Shown one piece after another: positions 39,091 through 51,113 of a stretch of 64,000 nucleotides of DNA. The stretch covers positions 76,016,400 through 76,080,399 of the forward strand of contig OY829328.1 of assembly GCA_963691655.1 (NCBI GenBank). The letters run 5' to 3'. The notes under the pieces were generated by a model. That model was not told where the DNA came from, made no database searches, and worked only from the letters and a program-made list of their open reading frames with translations. This DNA comes from Toxonevra muliebris. Taxonomy: Eukaryota; Arthropoda; Insecta; Diptera; Pallopteridae. The position numbers and the translations under genes are program-made. Numbering within the stretch: the stretch's first letter is position 1; every line of letters starts with the position of its first letter.

Positions 39091-39644
39091 TTTGTTTTAA
39101 AATTTTTTTTTTTTTTTTTTTAATTCGCTACACAATTTAATAAAGTTCGTTTCGTTCGGTATAAAATCTAAAACTCTCTGTTTTGTCTTTTGAAACTCGC
39201 CTGCATAGAGCACATATGATGGCACAGAGAGAGTCGACGTTGACGTCCATCCTGGTGTCGGCTCGCTCAGTTTTATCTTATGTGGTCTATGCTCATCTGT
39301 ACGCAAACGATCGTCAAACCAAATGACGGAAACACTTTGGTTTGATATTTTAATCTTAATATTGTAATGATTTAATTTAATATAATATTAGGATCGTTAA
39401 CGCTATATAACGCTAAGTATCGGAATATTAGAAAACCAATAGTTTATTCAACAGCACATCAATCTTTTTTTTTTTTATCATTATCGCAGTCTAGACAAAA
39501 TTTCCTAATAATATAGAAAACAATTTAAAAAAATATCAAAATATGTATACAGAAAAAAAAACAAAATTGTATTATGGCACCTCAACCCCTTACTTTCTAA
39601 AGGATTGAAGACACCAAAAATGTTTATGAAAACCAATCAGCGCT

Positions 39645-39768
39645 ATTCTAAATTTTCCCGAATAATATCCCCGGGAAAATTTGTTTCTTTTTCTTTCTTT
39701 TCCTATAGGAATACGTGGGAAAGGAAACAAATTTTTCCCGGTGATTTTATTTCGGGAATATTTAGAAT
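39645..39768. mobile_element. Hairpin MITE (124 bp)
   Basis: ATTCTAAATTTTCCCGAA on the left and TTCGGGAATATTTAGAAT on the right are inverted. Pairing continues inwards through GGGAAAATTTGTTTC, giving about 50 bp arms. No coding capacity. The target duplication is unclear. Confidence 0.7.
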
Positions 39769-40889
39769 ATGTCTGAATATTTTATATATTTTTATATTCA
39801 TTTTGTTTACTTTAAAAATGTAAAAATGTATTTACTTTAAAAATTTATGTAAAATCAGTTTATTATTTATTTAGAATTGTAACTTGAATTTTTGTAAAAT
39901 AAATTTATTATTAATAATAAAGACAACAATTGTATCCTGTAAAAATTGAGATTTTATTTATTGAAACTTCGTCTTAATAAGCAACTAATTCCGAATTAAT
40001 TTTGAACCGAGTTAACTCAATTCACTAAAACGAAGGTTTGTATATGTATAGCTATTGTACATTAAATATGGTAAGTTCAAAAACTGTTTCATGGGAAACA
40101 CAGTTTGTTGATTTTAGAATTTTAAAACCTGAACTGATCTACAGCCGCCGCTTCAATGAATCCTTCCAGTAAGTAAACTCCAACTTTTTCTTTAAGAAAC
40201 ATATGACCATATGAAAACCAATAAACCTTCGACCTTAGTTCAGATTGCGAAGGTTAATATACTCCAGCTACCTTCAAAATATCCTTCCTGGTTGAAAGCC
40301 CTTAATATATATTTCGAAAAGTAAGAATCTGCAAGAATATGAAGACGACCTAAGGAGAAAATTTAAAAATTCTACGTCCACAAATATCAATTGAGCATTG
40401 TCTATGGATAGGATGCTTTTCTACAAAAACGAGCAAACCTCAAATTCCACTAGGAATGATTTTTCGAAGCGGGTTTGAAAATACTAAGAATTAAAATCTT
40501 TGGGCGAGTATTCCTATGCGATTTAGTGAACTGAAATAAATCAGAAAAATTGTGGCACTGAATTTCTCAATGAACGAGTTTTGCATGAAGCACAAATGTG
40601 GTCCTTTTTACCCACTGCGATGAATTGATTTTTAAGTGCGAATCTTTGAGTCTAAAACGCACTAAGCTAAAAACTCTAGAGGATTGGTATGTAACTGGTG
40701 CATTGAAACATCACTGTTTGCTCAAAATAAAGTGAAAAACACTTTTAAACTGTCTTGAATTTTTCAGAGACAATGCTGAATCTTTTTGCAAATTTAAAAG
40801 ACTGCTACAGGCATTAATCATCCCTTTAAAACAGTTTTCGCATATACAATGATGTTTGTCTTGAATCCAGGTTCCAAAATATCGTTCAA

Positions 40890-42590
40890 GAACGATCATC
40901 TTTACTAACTGCACCTGGCCCATCCTTGGATGCATTGCTCAACTTACCACTCCTTGATATTTTGCTAAAGGAGAGGCTGTCAAAGCCATCTGTAGGCTTA
41001 AACGCAATGGGTATTGGTATGACACTTGCTGGGATATTGGTGACATTGTTGAAGGTACTGATATGGACCTAACAGTTCTATCAATGCCATCCGATACAAT
41101 GCCAACAATTCCAGTTTTAAAACAGCGCTATACAATACAAATTCCAGAGGCCCAAACTTGGCTTTTGCCGGGACCTTGGCCGGAAGTTGATTGTAAGCGT
41201 ATTTTCACTGACGGCTCCAGAACAGGATTCGGTTGGGGTTCTAGGGTCTTTATTGAAACTGATGAAGTGCACCTTCACTTCTCCCTTGGGTTGTATGCTT
41301 CTGTTTTTCAAGCAGAAGTTTTTGCAATCATCAAAGCAATGGACCATGTTATTGATAATGGTTGGAGAGAAAGGAGTATCTGTGTATTTAGTGACAGTCA
41401 GACTGTGCTTAAATCCTTGCTTAATCTTCTAACTACATCTAAACTGGTTATGCATTGTAAATCCAAGCTCGATTGTGTTGGAAAACACAATAGCCTGCTT
41501 TTGACATGGGTTCCTGGACACTCAGGAATTTCAGGAAATGAATCGGCTGACCTTCTGGCCAGAAAAGGTTCGGAAACTGGTTATCTGGGCCCAGAACCTG
41601 TACTCTCTTTGTCGTCTACAGCCATTAAGACCATCATAAATGAGTGGGTCGACTTGACGCACAAACGTAAACGGGAGGAACTGAGGGGCTTTAGACAGAC
41701 AAAGACCATGTTACCTGTTATATCGAAGCGTCTAAAAAACTTTCTGTTATTACTTAATAGAAAGAAAGAGCTGCAGGCAGCTGGTGGGATTATATACAGG
41801 TCATTTCTCTTGGGCCAAACATTTGCATATGATTGGCCTAGAAGCTAGTGCCTTTTGTGCTTCCTGTGGTTTGGAGGAAGAATGTGAAGAGACGGCGGAC
41901 CACTTTCTTAGTGTCTGCTCCGCTTTCTGCCAGATCAGAGTAAGCATATTTGGTACTGGAGAGTTGGGAGACGAACACCTGAGCTCTCTAACACCGCGGG
42001 ATCTACTAAGATTTATTAATAAATCTGGTAGATTTAAAGAATAGCAAAAGGAAACACAGGATATAGTACAATGGACGTAAAACTTGTCTGAGTGCTGTAT
42101 TTTTGAATACTTCTTTTGTCTGTTCCAACAAAAAAAAAAACTGCAGTTCAAACCATTATGTGACAGTTACCGTTGTGTCCCAGTGGTTTAAGGAAGACCA
42201 AAATTTGTCTGTAGCCCTCTAGGGCGAATATGTACTGCCCGTGGTAGGAAAAAATCGAGATGTTGATTTACATGTTTAGGAGCCCCCAAATAGTCAAAAA
42301 AGACTATTCACAAAATTTTACCTGGCCAGGTTTAGCCGAACGAAAAAACGCTCAGGGAGTTTTAAAATACTCCGACTTACACAAAATGTGTCTATCGACA
42401 GAGGGAGCTTTTATCTAGTATTTTTAATAATTTTTTGAAATTGACGACACAAAAAACAAAAAAGAGAACCCAAAAAAAAAGTGATGTTATCCCATAAAAG
42501 TCACAATAGTTTCGACGGTTATGCTTCGATTGTAACAAAATAGGTGCCAAACCATAGAGGAAAAACAATAAAGATATCAATATCAAAATT
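40890..42590 (+). mobile_element. LINE family N1, copy 2, with RNase H
   Basis: The open frame at 41063-41848 encodes an RNase H domain: FTDGSRTGFGWG (first Asp), FQAEVFAIIKAM (Glu), VFSDSQTVLKSL (Asp) and WVPGHSGISGNESADLLAR (His/Asp). After a frameshift near 41800, ASAFCASCGLEEECEETADH then FLSVCSAF gives the C-terminal CCHC-like end. The 3' UTR reaches 42590. The RT domain is missing except for a shifted scrap from 40940. RNase H after RT is typical of I, LOA and related LINEs. 5'-truncated and frameshifted. Confidence 0.85.
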
Positions 42591-42599
42591 GTTTAGTTC

Positions 42600-43900
42600 G
42601 CATTTACTTCAAAGTCGTGAAAAATGTTCAAATTCAGTCTGTGTACGAAAATTCTGAGAGGGTTGATTAATCTCTCTTATAGGTAGGCTGGCCATCCGCA
42701 GAAGAATGAGCAGCAAATGTCCTGGTTTTGAGGATTATTTCCTGTTCAACGCCTCAAAATCCTCCTTTTCAAATCAAAATTTGATAGTGAATGGTGTTAG
42801 AACCTCGAATTATTGCTACACATATTTTAGCTGCGTTTTATTTGACACTCGCTTCTAGTTATGTATATAACTAGCTGCGTTAATTGTGTGGGAAATCAAC
42901 AATAACTCATTGATAATTTTTTTTGTAAAGAATAAAAATAATTTATTCATAACTATGTTTCGCTTTTTATTTCTTTTTAAAAATTTCTGCTTTCAACACA
43001 AAATTCCAGCTCTTCAACCTATTTAATTTTCCTATTTATTAAAACGAGTTTTCTGATGGTCATCCTACTTACAGGTAATTTTTGGTCATTCTGCCTATTT
43101 ATGTGCTGCTCGATGGGATAATTTTTTCATTACAGAAGATGACATTTCGAGAATGATCACTTTCGTGTATTATACAACTCGTTCATTAAGAGAAACTGTA
43201 ATCTGCTGCTAGTGACTATATATATAATATAAGGATGCAATTTAAAATCTATAGCTACCTCACGATAGGATGATACAATATTTCCGACATTAGGTCTCCT
43301 TCGTCTGAAATCTTCACACAAAGACACATCATACTCGTGGCATCTGATGCCGATTTTTTTTTTCTGATTTTGAAATCGGTACCTGAAATATTTTTTAATA
43401 ATGATTCCTCTTCGTAAAAACTACATCCCAAAAATTAGCTCATCTGGTATACAATTGTCTTGAAAAAACAGTTTATGAAAATGGGTTTGGCATTTTTGGT
43501 AGACCGAACTAGCCTAGTCATTTTACGCAAAGGTTCTAAACTTCGGCATTCTTGTAAACCAATCCTGAGACCACTGAAAAGATTTCCTACAATTAGTGAT
43601 GCAATTTTTGCAAAATTTTAAAACCAAAAAGCAGTATATGAAATAAAAAAAAATTGTGAAAAGCAGTAAATTGAAATAAAAATGGGTTAAAATAAGCAAT
43701 AAGTGTAAACCAACGTCATTCCACATAGCCTGCAGCATTCCCTTTCTTTTTTTCTATGTAGCACTTACTACAACGAAATATTTCGCCTTTTAAAAACCTA
43801 ACGTGTGTGTAACGGCACGAGGGCTGACTCATTTTTCTTTATTATATATAGGTAATCTAGATCAACATAGGTAAACTAGATCAACAAGTTAATTTACGAC
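42600..43900. other. Gene-less stretch
   Basis: No supported feature. The 71-codon minus frame at 43523-43738 is hydrophobic but isolated. Confidence 0.4.
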
Positions 43901-43908
43901 TTATCTAG

Positions 43909-44030
43909 ATGTCTGGTCACTGAAAAATTAGTGGAAATGAGCATGTTGATGTCCTGGCTAAGCAGGGGTCTTCGTTGGACTCATCTCAGTCAATACTAGT
44001 TCTAGTTCCTTTAAATCTGAGGTGATATTG
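43909..44030 (+). pseudogene. LINE RNase H scrap
   Basis: The plus strand reads SGH, a stop, KISGNEHVDVLAKQGSSLDS, the last catalytic motif of a LINE RNase H. Only about 40 codons remain. Confidence 0.6.
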
Positions 44031-44762
44031 GATTATTAAAATAAAACTTGCACTACAATCTTCATCGAACTTCAATCGAGCTCTGCTCTTTAGTGTTTTT
44101 AAGTTTATCACTTGTTGGAATTAAAATCAAAAGAAATTAATTACAATTTTCAAATTCAATTCCACAAAAGTAATTGATTACACAAGCGAATAGGAATTTC
44201 TCAGTTTTAAAGTACTTTTTCATTTCCTTTGAAGAAATACATATTTTTAACTACAAATTACAATCCAGTAATGGGAAATGAAAATTTTTCCATTTCTATT
44301 ACTGAGAAATTGAAATGATAATTCCCAAGAATGGAATTGACGAAAAAAACTTAATTCCATTACAAAGAATTGGAAATGTTAATTACCCATTTCAATTCCA
44401 AAGGAATTCTAATTGAACAGAAATTTAATTCACTACCCAGCAGTCCCCAAATATCACACATATTTGTGGATCAAAGACTGCCCCGAAGAGGGCACTCTCC
44501 TAAATTAGTTGAGCTACAACTTTGCCCATAACCTGAAATCTATCAAAAGATTGTGCAAATGCCGACTAAAACCTTTTTGTTTGGCATTTCAATTGTTCTA
44601 AGGAAATTAGGGGGTCAATGAGGTCATAGCTAGCTCAGAAATGTTAGGATTAAAATTTGTTTTCAGTGTGAGGATTCTTCTGTAGCACTTCTGTGCTACA
44701 TTCAAAAAATTTGCCGGTCTATTTTTTTATCATACTATTTGCTGATTTGCTTCTGACTTAAT

Positions 44763-46060
44763 ATTATCCATTGCTTGACTTGCTTCCTCTGGATCTTCAA
44801 ATCCGTAAAGAAGCGATGAGAGCGGCCTATAGACTTCGGTTAAACGAAGTCTGGGATGTCGAAGCTAATGTAGGGCACAGTCAGATATACCACCAGTTGT
44901 CAGTACAGTGCCCACTAGTTTTGATGCCCGTGAACAATCGTATGCCTTGTATCTGCTTCGGAGGATGATATGATGTCAGGTTCCCGGAAAAAGATCAATG
45001 GTTAAGTACAGAGGTCGTACTCTGGAGTCTCCGTCATGACTTCTGTGCTGACGCATACATAACCTTAAACGGTACTGGATCCCGTTAGCTCTTGGACGAT
45101 GAGACCAAGTACTCTTTTTCCACTGAAAAGATGGCGTCAGTCTTCCTAACGGAGGTTTTCGCTATCGTAGACGTGGTGGGCTGGGTAATTGAGAAGAGAT
45201 GGCGTGGGAAGTGCATAGGCATCTGCAGTGATAGCCAAGCTGTACTGAAGGCCCTTGCTAACCCTGTCAGCTGGGTAATTGAGAAGAGATGGCATGGGAA
45301 GTGCATAGGCATCTGCAGTGATAGCCAAGCTGTACTGAAGGCCCTTGCTAACCCTGTCAGCTCCTCAAAATTGGTCAGCGAGTGTAAGGCGAAGCTAAAT
45401 AGTGTCGCAAAACACAACAAGTTATGCCTTATACGAGTTCCTGGACACTCTGGTATTGCAGGGAATGAACTAGCTAATGAAGGTTCTGTAATTGCACCAT
45501 GGAGTCCGGAACCTTTTCTTGGCGTAAGTTCTGGGGAGATCATGCGTTGGATTAACGACTTCGTGGGTTCTATTCATAAAGAAAGATAGTGCTACCTTGA
45601 CTACTGCAGAACCACAAAATGCTTCGTGAGACAACCTAACAGGAAATCAGCGAAATTTCTTCTGAAACTGAAAAGGACCTGAAATTACTGGTGGGGTGTC
45701 ATCACCAGGCATAACACATGTAGTCAGCACATGATCAACATGGACGTCATCACCAATCCAACCTGCCAATTGTGTCTTGAGGACGGCAATACTACCGAGA
45801 TTATCTTTGTAGCTGTCCGGCGTTGTTGGATAGTGGTGTCTTGGGTATGAAGAATGTCCATACTCTCCCACTTCCTGAGCTTCCAAGGTTTATTAGTGAA
45901 AGAAAGAAGTTAGAAGTTGAGAGACCTTAGTCCTTTCTTCTTCCCCTCACATATCTTTCCTGTCTCTCCACTGGCTCTATCTTTGGTATAATAAAATGTT
46001 CTTTGAGATTAAATGCTTTGGTTTAGTCCAGCCCACCTTCAACTCTAAACTCTAACAATA
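44763..46060 (+). pseudogene. LINE ORF2 3' part with internally duplicated RNase H
   Basis: LDLLPLDLQIRKEAMRAAYR (44771 on) is the RT/RNase H connection. The frame at 45092-45589 reads FLTEVFAIVDVVGWVIEKRW, CSDSQAVLKALANPVS, RVPGHSGIAGNELANEGS. The segment 45181-45270 is repeated in frame at 45271-45360, so WVIEKRW through ALANPVS occurs twice. The first RNase H motif (TDGS) is missing; DDETKYSFSTEKM stands in its place. After a stop, worn NPTCQLCLEDGNTTEIIF follows. Confidence 0.8.
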
Positions 46061-46267
46061 TTCATCAATTTCCTGGTACATCGCAACTACGATTTACGAT
46101 TAAAAACACGGAAATAATAATTGATAAAAATTCAATTATGTAGGTTGGAACTGATGTCAGAAAGCACAAAAAAACCGACGGTGTCCAACCACGAAACGGC
46201 AATGGCCTAATGGTGTTATCGACCTAATCACAACTACGATTGAAGACAACGACACGGGCAACCTAAT

Positions 46268-46590
46268 AGGGACTATACACGATAAAGCATACAGCATTTT
46301 AAGTGTATTAGTGAGAAATCTTTACACGTAAATGCGGACGGTTTGTTTGATGAAAATCAAAGCCTGTTTGATATTGCTTGACGGTCCGTCAATGATGTCA
46401 TCGTATTTGATGCGTGTATTCTTGACCTGTCAGGCATATGCTTATTTTTTCGTGGTTTTCGGTGAGTAAACATCGTAACAAAATTTTTTTTCCGACGGCA
46501 GAAGATGTTCACACGCTAAAAATTACGGAGAAATGAATTTTGACGGTGCTTGCTTGACGAGTCTATACGCAACGGTCCGTCATTACTTCA
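46268..46590. mobile_element. MITE family M3, copy 1
   Basis: Shares about 280 bp with 52553-52836, including TTGATATTGCTTGACGGTCC, TCATCGTATTTGATGCGTGT and AAAATTACGGAGAAATGAAT. Ends resemble CTATACACGATAAAGCAT and the reverse complement of GCTTGACGAGTCTATACG, a loose inverted pair. No ORF. Confidence 0.65.
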
Positions 46591-46899
46591 TTCCAATCGG
46601 GAAGTTTTCTGTTAAATTTTTATTGAAAGCCAGGGCTGAAATTATATAGTCCGTTTGCCTATTTCTCACCCATGCGACATGAGCAGGCTAAAATGGCCTT
46701 GAAATTGCCGTAAATAATTTTTTTTTTTTTTTGTCTAATATCTGTAGTTTTTCAACCATTGAGCTTGTGGCAAAACCCGTCAGTTCCTTTACGCAAATGA
46801 AATATGATGTACTTAAGAGTACTACAACATATCGCGAATAAAACTGCGTATTAAGTATATATTCCGGACTGTGTCGGGTATTCACAAATTATTCTATAA

Positions 46900-47156
46900 A
46901 TAAATGAGATGACTCAATCTAATAATTAATGATTAATTTAAAAATGTTCTATCAAGAAGAAGATTTACTAGCTAGTGTATCACAAGGTCAGAACATTCTA
47001 ATTACGAAAGCTTTTCAGAAAAAAAAAAGACAAGCTAAGCCTATAGCGAACATTAAAATCTGAAATTAGTATCAAATTGTATATTGAATACACTAGAGCA
47101 AATCTACGCGGATATTATTGAACCTACATATTAATAAATACATACAAAATTACGAA
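46900..47156 (+). promoter_or_regulatory. Upstream region of the SVWC gene
   Basis: AT-rich 250 bp ahead of the start codon. TATAT and TATTGAATACA stretches are present near 47085, but no single core promoter can be chosen with confidence. Confidence 0.25.
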
Positions 47157-50100
47157 ATGTTTAAAGGTGTAAACATTTTATTTGTATTTTATATTATTAT
47201 CTTTTTCATAACACTTTGTAATGGAGGTAAGATTATATAAATTTGTTATACTCTTTGTTGTAGAAATAATAAAAAAATTTACATACTTTCAACAGATTGC
47301 AATATTTATGGATTAAAATTAAAGGAAGGAGAATCTAAAACGGTGCCAGGTAAATGCAGTCAAATTACATGCAATGGCAAAGGATCCGATGATCATTCAA
47401 TTAAAGCGTAAGTTTATGAGAAATATGAGCAAATCTCACGAAATGTGTACTCGTAAAATGGATGCAAAAATAGGTTTCTTAGAGCAGGCAGAAGAAACTA
47501 ACAATTCTACCATTGTAGAAGAAGCTCTAATAAAAATTTTGAGGTATCACACTTATGAATCACATAAGTGGTTTAGCCCCTAAAGCTAATACAAGTTTCG
47601 GTTTTCCTTCTTTTCATTTACTATACATATATGAATTCACAAAAACATGGAAGAAAAAAAGGTAAACCCATCTATGTTGTAGAGAATTACGAGTAATTAC
47701 CTTAATATCGGTTGAGATTTCGATTTTATCCAATTAATTTTATTCCAGTAAGGGCATTCTGCATCAATATCGAAATAAGTGATAGTCAGGGTCTGGTGAA
47801 TACGAAGCGTGAGGCAAAACTTCCCGTTAACCGGTCTAGTCATATGAGATCGCGCGTTGTCAAGTTGGAAAATTACGGGCTCGTGCCTTGTCTCATATTC
47901 TGGTCGTTTTTCGGTTACTGACCTCTTCAAATGAATCATTTATTTTCGATACAGCTCTCCCGTAATAGTTTCACCAGGTTTTAGCAGCTCATAATAGATG
48001 ACACCCTTTTGATCCCACCAAATACAGAGCATTACCTTGGCACCATGAATATTCTGCTTCGGTATTGATGTTCCTGGTTGGCCGGGCTTCACATACGACG
48101 ACTTCTTGCACTTCGGACTGTCGTAATAAATCCATTTTTTGTCGCTAGTAATAAATCGATGCAAGATCGCCTTTCGACGTTTCTCGGCTGTAAGTCGTAT
48201 GGCACTAGGGTGCCCAGATTTTTGTGTATTTTTATTCAATTTTTATCTACTTTAAATTCTTTTAATGAAAATGTAAACAGAAACATAGGTTTTGTGAAAT
48301 CGAATGAATGTCCACGGTAGTGGAACATTCACAACTGTAGAAAAAATGTAAAATTATTATTTCCGATTCCACTGAAAAAACATTCAATTTATTGTTCACT
48401 TTTTAGAGGAAGGAAGGAAACAGACTTGCTCTAATGAATTTATAAAGTGAACTTATAATCAAAAGTAAAAATCTATATATAGTATATATGTATATCTGAA
48501 AAATGTACTGATTTGTACAGATTTTTGTATGCATTTCAAGTCCAATGCACTGATTTTTTAGTTTCCAGTTTCCTTCCTTTTTTAATAAGCCCCAATGATT
48601 TCAGAGGCTTGGAAATTGCTGCTAGAGTAGCTCCCAATATTATTACAAGTTCACTTAGCGTTTGGCATGAGTCTTTATCAAGCAACATCTCCAATTCTTC
48701 ATAATCGAACTTTTTCACTTAACCTGGGTGTTCCTTGTCTTCCGTGTCAAAATCTCCAGTTTTAAAGCGTCGAAACTAGAATTCAAATGTTTTAATCGAT
48801 GGAGTTTATTCACCGTAAACTTCCGACAGCAATCAATGAGTTTCAGCAGCACGAAAAATTATGAAGAATCGTGCCCACGAACCAAGCGAAATAAAATAAA
48901 AGAATTTTGCGAATCTAGTTCTGAATAGGTGATACCCGATGCCGCCTTTTTTATGTTTTTAGCGAATTTTTCGCAATTCGCGTTTTTCTATGTTTTAGGC
49001 CCACAAAATCCGGTCCAGTGTTTTTTAGTATTATTTAAAGGATATGACGTATCAAAGCCTAAAGTTATAAAAGGAAGAAAGACAGAAAAGCAACCATACC
49101 CTAGCCGAGAACCGAACCCGGGTCTCTAGAGGCAAGACTCTGGCACTAGACCTCAGAGGAGATGATTTGACCTACAATTTAATGCCGTTTCCGAACGACG
49201 AAGTCCCTGGTTATAACATCATTCCATTTTGAGATAGGTTAGGTTATGTTGGAGTGGCAGCCTTCTATTTGAAAGCATACTTAAGCTCATTGTTATACCA
49301 CAGTATGGCGCGACTACCGCATTTACGAAGTGGAAAACCATGAGGATTCCATAATGAATCTGACTTTGCCGGGCAGACTAGTGAAGAAAGGTGAGCCCTG
49401 GAGTTTAAGTCTGTTCCTGGCCAGGGATGGGCGTTCACACATGAAATGGAGAACTATTTTTTCTTCTTTCTCGGAGCCGCTGCACCGACAGAAGTCATTG
49501 AATGGCAGTGCTAGTCTTACAGACATTAGGCTGTGTCCCGTGAGCTCCGAAATCGTGATGCTGGTGGAATTTGAGTAGCTGCCTAGTACGTCTATTATCC
49601 ATAGTGATCCATGTTAGCTTGGTAATGCCAAAAGTATGCTCCGCTACCTAGGATCTTTTTGCTTCTTTAAGGTAGATTAATAGACGTAAGGTCTGGTGAT
49701 ATATTGCAGGAAGGTGATACATTGGTAAACTACGAGAACTGTTAAGCCAACTCGTTGGCATTGCAGTTACCTGAAATATCCATGAGTCCAGGTACCCAAT
49801 ATCGGTGGACCTGCGAGTGATTCAACAAAAAATTGTGTGAAGATCGGCAGTCGAGAACACACTTTGATGTAGTGAAAACACCGGCAAGGGACTTGATTAC
49901 TGCTTGGCTGTCCGTGTAGATGCGGATATTCGTATCGAATGAATCGTTGCGAATAAGACACTCGGGCGCTTGATAAATAGCCATTACTTCCGCCTGAAAG
50001 ACGCTGCAATGGTCGGAAAGTCGGAAAGAAAGTCTGAGATCCAGCTTGTGCTACAGAAGATGCCACTGCCGACTCTTTCTGCCAATTTAGACCCATCTGT

Positions 50101-50924
50101 ATAGATGCCAATTGAATTGTCATTAACCCATTTCTCTCTACTGGCTATGTATGTGAAGAAAGTGTGGTTTAAATTAGGGTTAGAGCAAATATAGTCAACG
50201 TTAGTTGATACGGACGTATCGTCGATTAGAATCTTGACATGCCCCAGGTTCGACCTAGTCCAGTGAGTTAAGGCACTGTGTCTAGCAGCAGAGCACTTAG
50301 CTTGTTGCTTAACCAGAAGTTAAGTTGGCAACCAATGAAGGCTTACGAAGAGACCTTTCGTAGAGGTAGTACGGAGAGCTCCAGTAATCAATATGGCTGC
50401 CGTTCTTCTAACCTTATCCAGTAGTTTAAGGTTGACCACCTTTGCAGATATACTAGGCATCATATATTTGCTTGTCATAGATTTAAATATGCTCAGAAAT
50501 TTAAACTAAAAATATTACAACCGTTCTGAGAAAGAAACCTCCGAGCACCTACTTTGTAGGTGCAAAAACCAGATTTCGCCTGCTGGGTAAACCTTTTTCA
50601 ACGGCTTGAAGTAGATTTCAACGAACTATCATGTTCGTAAACAAAACATAATGGATTTAACCCCGTGGATAAATCCCTATCCGAATTGAAACATCCGATA
50701 TACCAGCTAATTGGACCGAGACTGTAGCGTTATGCACTCGGTCACTACCCTAACCAACCAACCAACCAACAACCGTTCTAAATTGAGTTAGAATATTTAC
50801 TAACAAATCTCTTCTTCTTTTTTCTTGCAGCTGCCCTAATGCTTATGCACCCAAAGAATGTCAATTTGTGCCAGTAAACTTAAATAAACCCTATCCAGAA
50901 TGCTGTCCACATTGGAGTTGCTAA
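47157..50924 (+). CDS. Single-domain von Willebrand factor C (SVWC/Vago-type) secreted peptide, 3 exons
   Basis: Exons 47157-47226, 47296-47407 and 50831-50924 join in phase to 91 codons. Residues 1-23 form a signal peptide (FKGVNILFVFYIIIFFITLC, then NG). The mature part has eight cysteines in SVWC spacing: DCNIYG, GKCSQITC, ACPN, KECQ, ECCPHWSC. Donors are GGAG|GTAAGA and AAGC|GTAAGT; acceptors are TTTCAACAG and TTTCTTGCAG. SVWC proteins include the antiviral factor Vago of flies and other stress-induced peptides; which one this is cannot be said. Intron 2 (3.4 kb) holds a mariner and two LINE pieces. AATAAA lies at 50954-50960. The gene converges on the trypsin gene. Confidence 0.85.
47697..48930 (-). 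pseudogene. Mariner (DD34D) transposase, decayed, in SVWC intron 2
   Basis: Minus-strand pieces in order: RRFKTGDFDTEDKEHPG (about 48760); FDYEELEMLLDKDSCQTLSE and ISKPLKSLGLIKKGRK (helix-turn-helix part, 48560-48718). Next is LTAEKRRKAILHRFITSDKK then W (first catalytic Asp), NIHGAKVMLCIWWDQKGVIY and YELLKPGETITGELY (47940-48239). Last are RPEYETRHEPVIFQLDNARS then H (second Asp, 47830-47930) and a shortened PHASYSPDPDYHLF. About 250 bp of other sequence splits the reading near 48240-48535. The last ~60 residues and clear terminal repeats are missing. Confidence 0.85.
49228..50480 (-). mobile_element. LINE family N2, copy 1, in SVWC intron 2
   Basis: Matches the copy at 55568-56535 along its length. 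It has the 3' tail CCAACATAACCTAACCTA in minus orientation, the end RFIMESSWFSTS, and RNase H pieces IRIYTDSQAVIKSLAGVFTT and HRYWVPGLMDISGNCNANEL. Several frame changes and a deletion in the tail region. It is older and more worn than its relative. Confidence 0.8.
50528..50768 (+). mobile_element. LINE 3' tail with 11 bp target duplication, in SVWC intron 2
   Basis: A 241 bp insert flanked by ACAACCGTTCT (50517-50527 and 50769-50779). It reads ETSEHLLCRCK on the plus strand, the cysteine end of a LINE ORF2, and finishes in a CCAACCAACCAACCAAC tail. It is a 5'-truncated retroposition about 60 bp ahead of the exon 3 acceptor. Confidence 0.8.
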
Positions 50925-50953
50925 GAACAAAGATAAAATAAATTCATATATTG

Positions 50954-50983
50954 CAATAAAAATAAATAAAAAATGATTTTATT
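50954..50983. terminator. Convergent poly-A signals
   Basis: AATAAA signals for the SVWC gene (plus, from 50954) and TTTATT (AATAAA on minus, 50978-50983) for the trypsin gene lie within 30 bp. The two transcripts probably end in or across each other. Confidence 0.55.
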
Positions 50984-51113
50984 TCAGTAAATACTAAATA
51001 AATGCTAATTTAAAATTTTACATACTTAAATCTAGAAAAAATATGTAAAAATTTCATAAATAACAAATTTCAAAAGTGAATTCCACCCAGAAACTCAATC
51101 ACTGCTAGATTAA

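Noticed and set aside
45085..45543. 152-codon minus-strand ORF
   Set aside because: Antisense of the LINE RNase H; open only because the 90 bp duplication repeats an open stretch.
49085..49150. tRNA-like B box (GGGTTCGGTTCTC on the minus strand)
   Set aside because: A T-arm can be drawn, but no A box, acceptor pairing or anticodon arm is convincing. It is at most a SINE scrap.
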